A stretch of DNA of 64,000 nt from CAVQEK01 sp964596645 (lineage in GTDB: Bacteria > Bacteroidota > Bacteroidia > Cytophagales > Cyclobacteriaceae): NCBI GenBank assembly GCA_964596645.1, contig CAZQVB010000009.1:62001-126000 (forward strand), given 5' to 3'. The notes below the pieces were generated by a model that worked only from the letters and a program-made list of their open reading frames with translations, was not told the origin of the DNA and made no database searches. Below, piece by piece: positions 18,101 to 26,216 of this stretch; positions within the stretch are counted from its first letter, which is position 1, and the number at the start of each line of letters is the position of its first letter. Made by a program: the position numbers and the translations under genes.

Positions 18101-18345
18101 TGGCTTTCCATACCTATGTAGCTGTATTGCAGCACGTCCTCATCGCCGGTCACGTCTATGGCATAGTTGCCGTCTACATCGGTGATGGTGCCGACCTTGG
18201 CTGATTTCAGTACCACATTTACCCCGGGTATTGGCCCATTGTCTTCCGACGATGTGACCGTACCCGTTACCCTTCTCTGCTGTGCATGGGCGGAAAGTAC
18301 CACCAGGCTACACAGCGCAAGCACCCATTGTAATTTGTGTTTCAT
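15166..18345 (-). CDS. SusC/RagA-type TonB-dependent outer-membrane transporter
   Basis: 1059 residues. Signal peptide to about residue 22, then a carboxypeptidase-regulatory-like domain (RRVTGTVTSSEDNGPIPGVNVVLKSAKVGTITD), the TonB-box region ELSEIVVTAVGIERN, a plug with KIAGVQIFGSNGAPGSSTKMVIRGYG and PLFVVDGVPYDNS, and a 22-strand-type barrel ending in an aromatic residue (SYGINIGITF). This is the standard SusC layout without an extra N-terminal signalling domain. It forms the energised pore for the SusD partner downstream. No anti-sigma/sigma pair is next to it; the nearest regulator is a response regulator 280 bases upstream. Confidence 0.95.
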   Translation of the reverse strand: MKHKLQWVLALCSLVVLSAHAQQRRVTGTVTSSEDNGPIPGVNVVLKSAKVGTITDVDGNYAIDVTGDEDVLQYSYIGMESQEVEVGNRSRIDVQMAPDVTELSEIVVTAVGIERNMKNLGYAVQELEAEQLTHKAEPDVLRALSGKIAGVQIFGSNGAPGSSTKMVIRGYGTTRNNQPLFVVDGVPYDNSLEQSDNTLVQGAAYSNRLTDLNTNDVASITVLKGGAAAALYGSRAANGAVIITTKSGSKNFAAQKMFNVSYDFGYSVQEVARLPKFQNKYGQGADGIFNSGFFGTWGPAFDAVDSVTDYQGNRVAYQAYPDNVSDFYERGSLMENTVSVTARDERYSFNASFNNTNQQGIIPWTSYHRTSMSMGGNVQLSNKFSAGGSFTYTQARQLGPQTGGGGVSDGSVHRVLWFVPRSFDLSGYPYQDPVTFENQYYRSGVLNPYWVAKENPFKSDLNRINGFLRMGYEITDWAELSYQIGINQYGNPRTTVYARGNPIEPRGRIISDNISYRELESNLLLRMGKTLTSGLDIQGILGWNVNEREGDHQQVIGNGIVVWGIDQIRNTQDLLKGEYPLGGQYFKRRLWGLFADLQLSYNDYVILGITGRNDWSSTLPAANQSFFYPSVSLSFLPTELWDFDSDVLSFAKLRANWAEVGNDAGPYDTQTTYVANDNIGTGALDGLNWPFGGRSSITVGNTLGNETLRPEFTTEYELGADLGFFDDRINVSYSYYNRTTRDLITSITLPATSGFLAQVINAGEIENRGHELSIDADVLRTPGGFTWNILANYTRNRNTVLSLANDQEQIDLPGSRFFSRGQVLRKGEPYGLIEGQAMLRDDEGNLLINQADGLPIADPNVSIIGDPNPDFMWNMTNTVSWKGLSLSALIDARIGGDMFIGTVQDMRARGVLEETAIDRNRMYLVPGVLANNNLQPLIVDGKKVPNNLQVNANDYFFNGPVGYANGADEPGIFDGTYFKLRELQLRYQIPASLLQRTGLIERMSVAFTARNIWFVAPNLPDDSGIDPETDGLSAGNQSAMINNYVPNTRSYGINIGITF

Positions 18346-18626
18346 AGCATTAGCATTTAGTTAGAGAGAAAATGCGAGGCTCCCGGGGGGATGATATAAG
18401 AGCGGCATGGCGTGCGGCCAGGATAGCGAACAGTGCCAATCTTTTGAATATTTTTCCCTCATTTTGAGAGGCAACGCCGATCAAAGGTGCAGACTATGCT
18501 ATAGAGATGGTATCCCCCATTTATCGTGATTTTTGGGAGCTTAGCATAAAAATTATAGCGCTGTTTTGCGCCATTATGCGCCTTGAGGGGGATAAATGTG
18601 CGGCCGACGCGATTTGGCTAAGCGGG

Positions 18627-19244
18627 CTAAATGAGCTTGTTTTTGCGCGCCAGTTGCAAGGCTTCGGCCTTGCTGTGCACCTGCAGCTTATCGTATATGT
18701 TTTTAATGTGCGATTTGATCGTTTCCTTGTGTACAAACAGTTCGTCGGCTATTACCGAGTAGCTCTTGCCTTGGGCGAGCAGTGTCAATACCTGCGTTTC
18801 ACGAGCGGTGAGGGGGGAGTCCTGGTTCTTTTGGAATGATCCTACCACTAGCCTTGCAATCTTCTCGCTCATGGGTGCGCCACCTTTTTTTACTTCTTCC
18901 AGGGCATCGAGCAGGCGCGAGTGGTTCACATTTTTCGTCATGTAGCCCGATGCACCGGCACATAGCGCGTCAAATACCGTTTCGCTTTCTTCATGAATGG
19001 TGATAACGATGATGTCGACGGCAGGCTGTAGCTTTTTGATGCGCTGTATGCCTTCAATGCCCGACATGCCGGGCAGGTCGAGGTCCATGAGTATGATGTC
19101 GGGTCGATCAATTTCGAGGTTTTTTATGGCCGCTTCGCATGTGATGTAGGCTCCTGCCACGGCGTGGTGTGTCATGCTGCTGATCAAAAGCCTGAAACCA
19201 TCGCGCACTACCTCATTGTCTTCTACAATCACTATCCTGCTCAT
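18627..19244 (-). CDS. NarL/LuxR-type response regulator
   Basis: 205 residues from the ATG at 19244. Receiver domain (1-120) starts MSRIVIVEDNEVVRDGF, phospho-acceptor Asp at about 54 (ILMDLDLPG), conserved Thr/Lys near VITIHE and YMTKNV. The C-terminal LuxR helix-turn-helix has SPLTARETQVLTLLAQGKSYSVIADEL and TIKSHIKNIYDKLQV. No histidine kinase lies beside it, so its partner must be elsewhere. It precedes susC on the same strand with a 281-bp gap; a regulatory link to that locus is only a guess. Confidence 0.93.
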   Translation of the reverse strand: MSRIVIVEDNEVVRDGFRLLISSMTHHAVAGAYITCEAAIKNLEIDRPDIILMDLDLPGMSGIEGIQRIKKLQPAVDIIVITIHEESETVFDALCAGASGYMTKNVNHSRLLDALEEVKKGGAPMSEKIARLVVGSFQKNQDSPLTARETQVLTLLAQGKSYSVIADELFVHKETIKSHIKNIYDKLQVHSKAEALQLARKNKLI

Positions 19245-19803
19245 AACCCGTTGGTTTTCTACATTTAAAACAAGGGCATATATGCCACAATCGCCATCCC
19301 CCAATTTACGGCAAATCGGGTGCTGCCCGGCTCATGTTCGTGTACCCCAAAAATAAATGGTTTACTGGTCCCACATCGCAAGAACCATAAGATGCTTGCA
19401 CTTCAAGCGATATAAAAGCCTGTAGTATCCAAGGCGTTGATGATCTTCATGCTGCCGGTGGCATTAGGTAAAATTCCCTCATTTCAGGTGATTTCTTATT
19501 GCCTGAAATAGATGCAGCTTTGAAAACTAGTTAAAGGTTAGAAAATCTTCCCAACGACATAAGTAGAATCCTCTTCATCAATTCTTTTGTTCTGTTGGGA
19601 AGATTCTTTTTCATTTCCCTTTACCTGCCGGAAATTCTGCCGACCATGGGCTGCCGATGACAATGTTTAATGCCTGCCCATCCAAGTGGTTGCCGTTGCC
19701 GGCACTCCCTTCCGTATTTTCAAATCGCTACCGGCGCACTGTATAGAAAGTATTTTTTGCCGGGAATTTTTACCTTCGCCGATCAACATTGTCACTCTCA
19801 TTT
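19245..19803. other. intergenic gap between divergent genes
   Basis: No gene seen in 559 bases. It contains a perfect 12-bp inverted repeat (see 19544-19605). A box TACCTTCG at 19771-19778, one base off the -7 consensus, lies 25 bases before the dehydrogenase ATG and may be its promoter; no -33 TTG at the right spacing. Confidence 0.5.
19544..19605. repeat. perfect 12-bp inverted repeat with 38-bp spacer
   Basis: AATCTTCCCAAC at 19544-19555 and GTTGGGAAGATT at 19594-19605, followed on the plus strand by CTTTTTC. It could be a long-loop terminator, a small-RNA hairpin or the relic of a mobile element; the sequence does not decide between them. Confidence 0.55.
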
Positions 19804-20715
19804 ATGAAAATATCGATCATCGGCACCGGTCATGTCGGGTCTACCATTGCCTACACGCTCATGCTCAAAGGACTGGGTACTTCGCTCGTGCTCGCGGATC
19901 GCACGTTGGCCAAAGCCCAAAGTGATGCGCACGACCTGAGCCACGCCATGGCTTTCACCGACCATATAGTGCCCGTAGAGGCAGGCGAATTGGAGCGCAC
20001 TGCGCAATCGGACATTGTGATAGTGACGGCATCGGTGCCATGGAAGCCGGAATACAGCAGCCGGTTCGATCTGGGGCCTGGCAACCTGGCCCTTTACAGA
20101 GAATTAATTCCGCGCCTGGCTGATCTCAGCCCCTCGGCTGTGCTCATCATCATCACCAATCCGCTGGACGCCATGACCTATTTCGCCATAGAGCATTCGC
20201 AGTTCGATTGGCGCAAGGTGCTGGGTGTCGGCACGCTCATCGACAGTGCCCGGTTTCGCAAGATGCTCTCAGAAAAGCATCACATTCACCCCGACGACAT
20301 ACGCGCCTATGTACTGGGAGAGCACGGACAGACGCAGTTTCCGGCCTTGAGCATGGCCTACGCGGGCGGATCTAAAATATCGGACGAAGCGAGCGCGCGC
20401 TTTTTGCTCGGCCAGTCGGAAGCAGCGGCACATGCCATCGTGCGGGGTAAGGGCTACACCAATTTCGCCATTTCGATGGCGGTGGCATTGATCGTGGAGA
20501 GTATAGTGTACGACGAAAACCGGACTATGCCCATCTGTGTGAAGATAGACGGCTATCTCGGGGTGCGTGATGTGTGCCTTTCGCTGCCGGTGGTGGTGGG
20601 CAGACATGGTATATTGCGAACACTGGAGCCTGCCCTGAACGAAAATGAAGAGAAAGCCTTTCTGGCTTCGGCCGAAGCGGTAAAAAAAGAAATAAGCCTG
20701 CTCAGCGGCATTTGA
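19804..20715 (+). CDS. L-lactate/malate dehydrogenase-family 2-hydroxyacid dehydrogenase
   Basis: 303 residues, NAD-dependent. Rossmann motif GTGHVGSTIAYTLML (7-21), substrate-binding Arg87 (YSSRFDL), ITNPLDAMTYFA (118-127), Asp147/Arg150 (GTLIDSARFR) and catalytic His174 (LGEHGQTQFP) are all present, so the enzyme should be active. The residue that usually decides substrate, Gln in lactate and Arg in malate dehydrogenases, is Trp80 here (SVPWKPEYSSR), and the loop to Arg87 is one residue longer. That points to a bulkier or hydrophobic 2-oxoacid rather than pyruvate or oxaloacetate. Start ATG 19804 gives MKISIIGTG, the canonical beginning. Confidence 0.88.
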   Translation: MKISIIGTGHVGSTIAYTLMLKGLGTSLVLADRTLAKAQSDAHDLSHAMAFTDHIVPVEAGELERTAQSDIVIVTASVPWKPEYSSRFDLGPGNLALYRELIPRLADLSPSAVLIIITNPLDAMTYFAIEHSQFDWRKVLGVGTLIDSARFRKMLSEKHHIHPDDIRAYVLGEHGQTQFPALSMAYAGGSKISDEASARFLLGQSEAAAHAIVRGKGYTNFAISMAVALIVESIVYDENRTMPICVKIDGYLGVRDVCLSLPVVVGRHGILRTLEPALNENEEKAFLASAEAVKKEISLLSGI

Positions 20716-20726
20716 AATGACGTGTG

Positions 20727-22076
20727 CTACACCGACAACCCCAGCCGACGTGAGATATCGGAGGAAAACAGGTTGTGCGCATCATACTTCTTTTTCACTT
20801 CCAGCCACGCTATATGTTCAGGATACATGGCCTTGAAGTGGGCTTCTGATAAAAAAGCATCTTTGCCAAGATAAATACGACCACCTGCCTTCAACACCTC
20901 TTCATCGAGCTGACGGGTAAAAGGCTTAAGCATTTTTGTGATCGGAAAATCGATGGCAAAGGTGTACCCTTCCATTGGGAAGGAGAGCATTTTGCCGGCA
21001 CTGGCACCAAACTTTTTCAGCACATTCAAAAAGGGCAGGCAGCCGCTATTGGCAATGAGCTGAAGTATGTGGCGAATATTTTCGGGGCCTTTGGCCAGTG
21101 GTACTACAAACTGGTACTGTATGAAGCCGCGATGGCCATAGCCCCTGTTCCAATGGTCGATCACGTCGAGCGGATAAAAAAAAGATTCGTAGTGTGAAAG
21201 CCCGCTGCCCCGTTTTTGCATTTGATAAAGCACCGCATTCAGACCTTTCACTGTTACAGCGTTCAGGGCGAAATCGGGCAGGTAGAGCGGTAAGTTCAGC
21301 TTCGACCCGGGCGTTGTTTTCAACGGCGCCTGCCGCAGCGAGGCGGGCAGGTCTGAAGTCGTGGCTTTGTTGCCAACAATGAGCACGCCTTTACCCAATT
21401 GCTGCCCCCTGGCCAGTGCATCGATCCAGGCCACGGAGTAGCTGTACTGCGCATCGGTACGCTCAAACTCCTCGAGCAGATGGTCGAGGTTTTTTATAGC
21501 AATGGACTTTTGTGTGAAGTAGGTCGTATCGATTTTGCGCAGGCGTATGCGCGCCGAGATGATGTAGCCCAGCAGGCCCAATCCACCGAAGGTGGCCCAG
21601 AACAAATCGTCGTTCTGCGCGCGGCTTGCCTCTACAAGCCTGCCATCGGCCAATAAGATTTTAAGATCTACGACACAATTCACAAAGGAGCCATCTACGT
21701 GGTGCGCCTTGCCGTGCACATCGTTGGCGATGCAGCCGCCAACGGTGACATATTTGGTGCCGGGGGTAATCATCGGAAACCAGCCGCGCGGTGCAAAATA
21801 TTCGATGATCTGTGCCAGCGACACCCCCGCCTCGCATTCCAATATACCCTCGCGCTCATCCCACGAAATAAAATGGTCGAGGCTGGTGATGTCGATGGCA
21901 ATATGCCCTGTATTGGTGGATTGGTCGGCATAGCTTCTCCCCAGCCCGCGGGCTATATTTATGTGGTTCTTTGCCAATATACCGGCTATGTCGCGCGGGC
22001 TACGGGCACGGCCCAGAAGCGTCTTCGATTTTGGGATGTTGCCCCATCCCGACAAGGTTTGTTCTTTCAGTTGCAC
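20727..22076 (-). CDS. FAD-binding oxidase of the DprE1-like family
   Basis: 449 residues. N-terminal FAD_binding_4 domain with ARGLGRSYADQST and CEAGVSLAQIIEYFAPRGWFPMITPGTKYVTVGGCIANDVHGKAHH; His121 in DVHGK occupies the site seen in DprE1. The C-terminal part (about 200-449) matches the D-arabinono-lactone-oxidase-like substrate domain. In mycobacteria DprE1 oxidises decaprenyl-phospho-ribose together with DprE2. No DprE2-like reductase lies in this neighbourhood, so the substrate, possibly another polyprenyl sugar or free sugar, is unknown. Converges with the dehydrogenase 11 bases away. Confidence 0.82.
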   Translation of the reverse strand: MQLKEQTLSGWGNIPKSKTLLGRARSPRDIAGILAKNHINIARGLGRSYADQSTNTGHIAIDITSLDHFISWDEREGILECEAGVSLAQIIEYFAPRGWFPMITPGTKYVTVGGCIANDVHGKAHHVDGSFVNCVVDLKILLADGRLVEASRAQNDDLFWATFGGLGLLGYIISARIRLRKIDTTYFTQKSIAIKNLDHLLEEFERTDAQYSYSVAWIDALARGQQLGKGVLIVGNKATTSDLPASLRQAPLKTTPGSKLNLPLYLPDFALNAVTVKGLNAVLYQMQKRGSGLSHYESFFYPLDVIDHWNRGYGHRGFIQYQFVVPLAKGPENIRHILQLIANSGCLPFLNVLKKFGASAGKMLSFPMEGYTFAIDFPITKMLKPFTRQLDEEVLKAGGRIYLGKDAFLSEAHFKAMYPEHIAWLEVKKKYDAHNLFSSDISRRLGLSV

Positions 22077-22237
22077 TCTGTCCCTTTTTTTAATGCTGAC
22101 GTATATTTAGACCGGCAATGCCTGCAGCGCCCGAGCAGGTAAATATACTACTGAGTTGATCGAACTGAAATTTGCCCGGTTTTTTACTTGAAAAAAGGAA
22201 AGTGTATTGAATGAACTTAATCCGGCAGGTATTTCCA

Positions 22238-24172
22238 TCAAGTAGCCTTTACGAGCACCAGCTTCTGTTTATCTGCTTCGGCTATGCTGTTGATGAACTG
22301 CTGGTATTGCTCGTACTGCCCGGCGGGGTATCGGCCACTGTTCATTTTTAATGTGCGCACGTAGGTCCACTTGCCTTGTTCGGCCACCAGGCTTGCTTCG
22401 TAGCGGCCGTACGCAGAGGTAATTATTTTTGGTTCTGGTATAAACTCCAAGTGATATCCTTCCGGCACTGTACATGACACGGAGTCGATATCGGTATATG
22501 GATACTTGATGATAAAATCAAATTTGCGCTGTTCCGATGACATGCTTACGCCGTCCATCTTGTTCATCAGGTTGGGCTGCATGAAGAGCCTCTTGCCGCT
22601 GGTCGTAGCAAATCTTCTGATTTGCAGATGGAGTGTTTCGTCGGCCTTTGCATCGCCTCCGGCACCTTTTTCATAGGCCCAGTCGCTAATCTCGAAGGAG
22701 GCAATACCCAATCTTTCGTAGAGCGCTTTTTTCTGTTTTTCGCCGCCTATGTCCAGCACATCTGATATGTTCTCATACTGCAAGCCGGCGTAGTGGGTCG
22801 ATACCGTGGCAGTGGCTTCCCCATCGCCGTTCAGAGCCAGGTTTACCGTACGCCGTTGCACATTTTCACCGTCTCCATATCGCGGTGTGCGCACCATTTT
22901 ACCTCCCTGGTCGGTGATGAGCAGAGCATACCTGTCGGAGGTGAAGCTGCCGAGAAAGCCAAAGGGCTGATCTTGCGAGGTACATTCCAGCCATACGGTA
23001 TCGCCTTTGTTGGGTACGCATAGTATCGCATGGTTGAATTGCGTGCTTGGGAAATCGGGCAATATCTCGCTGCGGCCCGTGCCCGCGCGTATGAGCGCAT
23101 ACTGCGCCGGTATGCCGACTGCCGACAGGAGCGATTGCATAAAATTGCTTAGTGCTTTGCAGTCGCCGTAGCCGTATTCGGCAACATAGGCCGCAGGAAA
23201 AGGTTGCCAGCCGCCAATACCCAACTGCACGCTCACGTACCGGGTGTTTTGCTGCAAGTATTGGTACAAGGCACGTATTTTTTCTCTGTCACTCATGCCG
23301 GCTGTAAGGCGGGCCACTTTTGCAGCAAGGTCGGGGGGCAATTCGCTGCGTCCTTCATTCAGCCTGGCTACCCATTGGCCAAATGCTGCCCAGGATGTCA
23401 TTTCCCCTTCATATGCTTCCATTTTAAACCGTGTAGGGGCGGTGTGCACCATGGGTAATATTTCCTGAAGCGATGGCATATGCTTTTCCCGCATTACGGC
23501 AGGCACATTCTGAGCTTCCCAGCGATGGCTCACTTTGTCGCCCATAGTGGTGTCGGTACGCGCCTGGCTCAGGTTATGCTCTTTGTAGCGCACCTTTAAA
23601 TGCTCCGGGGCCACTACGGTAAAGGAGGAATGCTGTGCGGATTGTGAATAGCCGGATACCGGCATCCAGGATGGGAAGTAAAGCAGGTTGTTGTACTCCA
23701 GCTCGTAGCTGTACTCTACGGTGTAGGGGTACTCGGCATACATGAGTTCTGCATACTTCATGCGGTTGTCTTCATACAGTGAAAAACTTTGAAAGGCACT
23801 GTAATCCTGAAAATCTTTGCTTTTGACTTTTGACACCTCCACGCCGAACGCATTGTAAATTTTGCCCTCCAGGCTGGTGATGCGCACAAACTTATCGTAG
23901 GGCACGGCTACTTTGGTGTGGGCGTCTCCCATTTTATTCAGGATGGTAATGGCCATATGAACCCGGCAAGTGGCGCGGTTTACGTCCAGCACTTCAAAAA
24001 CAGTTTCGTCATGGCGCACCACGGCGTTGGCGTTTTCTATCAGCGCCTTCGGTATGGTCATGACGGGATAGCGCCATTCTTTGTCGGCCCGGGCTGCATT
24101 AACGTATGCCACCACCAGTGCGCAGGTGATCATCCATTTGCTCAGGCTTGTTTTGCAAAATTTGTTCATCAC
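22238..24172 (-). CDS. DUF3857/transglutaminase-like secreted protein, catalytic residues intact
   Basis: 644 residues with an N-terminal signal (about 1-29). The N-terminal DUF3857 domain (about 45-260) is followed by a transglutaminase-core domain: AEYGYGDCKALSNFM gives Cys338, STQFNHAILCVP gives His381, and TVWLECTSQD supplies the acidic third residue (Glu396). A C-terminal beta domain follows. Members are common in Bacteroidota and presumed periplasmic cysteine proteases or crosslinkers, but substrates are not known. Follows a related protein by 4 bases on the same strand, so the two are cotranscribed. Confidence 0.85.
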   Translation of the reverse strand: MMNKFCKTSLSKWMITCALVVAYVNAARADKEWRYPVMTIPKALIENANAVVRHDETVFEVLDVNRATCRVHMAITILNKMGDAHTKVAVPYDKFVRITSLEGKIYNAFGVEVSKVKSKDFQDYSAFQSFSLYEDNRMKYAELMYAEYPYTVEYSYELEYNNLLYFPSWMPVSGYSQSAQHSSFTVVAPEHLKVRYKEHNLSQARTDTTMGDKVSHRWEAQNVPAVMREKHMPSLQEILPMVHTAPTRFKMEAYEGEMTSWAAFGQWVARLNEGRSELPPDLAAKVARLTAGMSDREKIRALYQYLQQNTRYVSVQLGIGGWQPFPAAYVAEYGYGDCKALSNFMQSLLSAVGIPAQYALIRAGTGRSEILPDFPSTQFNHAILCVPNKGDTVWLECTSQDQPFGFLGSFTSDRYALLITDQGGKMVRTPRYGDGENVQRRTVNLALNGDGEATATVSTHYAGLQYENISDVLDIGGEKQKKALYERLGIASFEISDWAYEKGAGGDAKADETLHLQIRRFATTSGKRLFMQPNLMNKMDGVSMSSEQRKFDFIIKYPYTDIDSVSCTVPEGYHLEFIPEPKIITSAYGRYEASLVAEQGKWTYVRTLKMNSGRYPAGQYEQYQQFINSIAEADKQKLVLVKAT

Positions 24173-24176
24173 CGGC

Positions 24177-26216
24177 TTACAGTTTTTTTAGTACTACCTG
24201 TTCGTTTTGCTTGGCCACTACCATGGCAAAAAACTCCCTTAATTCCGCGTATTCTTCCGTAGAAAAAAACCCTTTTTTAATGTCGAGCTGGCTTATCAGC
24301 TGTATCATCTTGCCGTGATTCTGTACAAGGTATTTATAGGTAGCGTCACCAGAGATGGTGCTGAAGCTGGCCGACTGCGGCAATTCATCGAGTGTGAAGC
24401 CTTCCGGCAAGCTGATGTTGGCCATATAGTAGGTGCTGTATGGGTAGTTGAAATCAACGGGCAATTTGCGCAGCTCATCGCGGAATGGGTTTTCCGCAAT
24501 TTTTTCCTCCACTATGGGATTGATATACATGATATTACCCACTGTTTCCATACATCCTTTCACCGATACATCCAGCTTTTCTATCAGTGGTTCGCTCAAC
24601 ACATCAGGGGCTTGTACCTCCAGTTTATTGATTTGCCAGGTGTCGTGGCTGCTTCGCAGCTGATCGAGGTATTTGTCCTCGCCTATTTCCTTCAGCGCTT
24701 TGCTTGCCGCTATGGCATGGTAGCCCGAGAGCTTGTGTACCACATCGGCATGCACCTCGCCACCATCGTTCATGTTCATATTGCACATGATGAAGCGCTG
24801 AGACGATCGTGTAGGCTCGAGGCTCACCCAGTCAGAATAATTTTCTGAGATCACGCGCCCCTTGTGGTTGATACACCGTGTAGGTAATACACCGGCTGGC
24901 AAATTCTTTTCAGTCGCGTCGAGCAGTAGGACGTTGCCATCAATGTTGGCTACAGCAGCCAGGTAATTAAACTTATCCAGAATAGGGTAGACAGGGTGCA
25001 CCATGCCGTGGTCTCTGGTGCTGAGTATTACAGGGTCGGCTTGTATGTCGGCAGCGCGCAGCATAGATACAAGCAGCGCATTGATATCGGCACTGCTGCC
25101 CACGCGTTCGTCGTAGGTTTTCTTTATGTTTTGCTCTGGCAGGTAGCGGCTACGCCCGTCCCACTTCATATGGTTGCTCACAAAAGCCTGTATGGCCGCG
25201 GCGCGTTGTAGTGGCTCCTGATGGGCTGCCATAATTGGCTCCAAGGCGTCTTTGTAGAATGTACGGGCCCGCATGTTCGGGCCAAAGTTTTCCTGATCGT
25301 TGAGTAAAATTTTGTTCACACTATTCCAGTCGCCCAGTACATTCTTAAACTGCACGCCGGGCACATTGTAGCTGGCCAGTTGAAATTCCACCCGTTGCTT
25401 GTAGTCAGCAGGGTTGCCTACGAATTTTTCACTGCGGAGTGCAGGCATATCGCGGGCTATCCAATGATGTACGTGTGCCTCGTATTGTTCGGAGCCGGTG
25501 GCCACCTGTTTGCTCACCACTTTCGGATCATTGCTGGTATTGTAGCTCTGCATCCAGTTGTAGGAGCGATGCTGCACTGTGCTTTCAAAAAGATGAAACT
25601 TCTCAAAACCCTGTGATATTTGCAGATACTGGAAGTATTCGGGTATGTAAATCAGCAGTTCACTGTGCACCACAGGAATCTCTTTTTGAAACTCCCAGGT
25701 AGGCAGCTCGGTGAGGTAGGTAGAATGCATGTCGTACGAGAACTCTATCACAGAGCCCTCCTTTACATTGGGCAGGGTAAATTTGATGACCTTCCAATAC
25801 TTGCTTTGCTCCTCTTCATGTATTTCCGATCGCTCCAACTTATACTTCTCTACTTTGCCTCCCTCCAGGTTGTAGGTATAGCCCTTGATGCCAGATATGC
25901 TCTGCTCCACATGATTGTCGTCATAGAAAGGTATGCGCACGGTGGCCCAGTCGTAGGCGTCATCATTAAAAATTTTGATTCGGCAAAAACGCTCGAAGTG
26001 CAGCGTAGTGCCCACTCTGTCTTGAATTTGAATATCGCTTATGCCAAAGTCGCAAAGGATCACCGCATCGGCATCGGGGTCTTTGTCGTAGGTCGACATT
26101 TGTAGCAGGTCTTTAGAGATGTCGCCCATTTTAACAGGTGGCTTTTGGGCATGGGCAAGAATTGACATAAACAAAGTAATAAAAATCAATAGCGCCGGGC
26201 GGACTAGTCGTGTCAT
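24177..26216 (-). CDS. DUF3857/transglutaminase-fold protein, catalytic Cys and His replaced
   Basis: 679 residues from the ATG at 26216, with signal peptide TRLVRPALLIFITLFMSILAHAQ. DUF3857-type N-terminal half, then a transglutaminase-like domain in which the Cys position is Ser375 (ERVGSSADINALLVSML) and the His position is Tyr418 (DKFNYLAAVANIDG); Asp433 (LLLDATEKN) remains. The fold is therefore probably kept without cysteine chemistry. Ser in this position is, as I recall, frequent in one subgroup of the family. It is the first of two related genes; the second keeps a full triad, suggesting a pseudoenzyme/enzyme pair. Confidence 0.8.
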   Translation of the reverse strand: MTRLVRPALLIFITLFMSILAHAQKPPVKMGDISKDLLQMSTYDKDPDADAVILCDFGISDIQIQDRVGTTLHFERFCRIKIFNDDAYDWATVRIPFYDDNHVEQSISGIKGYTYNLEGGKVEKYKLERSEIHEEEQSKYWKVIKFTLPNVKEGSVIEFSYDMHSTYLTELPTWEFQKEIPVVHSELLIYIPEYFQYLQISQGFEKFHLFESTVQHRSYNWMQSYNTSNDPKVVSKQVATGSEQYEAHVHHWIARDMPALRSEKFVGNPADYKQRVEFQLASYNVPGVQFKNVLGDWNSVNKILLNDQENFGPNMRARTFYKDALEPIMAAHQEPLQRAAAIQAFVSNHMKWDGRSRYLPEQNIKKTYDERVGSSADINALLVSMLRAADIQADPVILSTRDHGMVHPVYPILDKFNYLAAVANIDGNVLLLDATEKNLPAGVLPTRCINHKGRVISENYSDWVSLEPTRSSQRFIMCNMNMNDGGEVHADVVHKLSGYHAIAASKALKEIGEDKYLDQLRSSHDTWQINKLEVQAPDVLSEPLIEKLDVSVKGCMETVGNIMYINPIVEEKIAENPFRDELRKLPVDFNYPYSTYYMANISLPEGFTLDELPQSASFSTISGDATYKYLVQNHGKMIQLISQLDIKKGFFSTEEYAELREFFAMVVAKQNEQVVLKKL

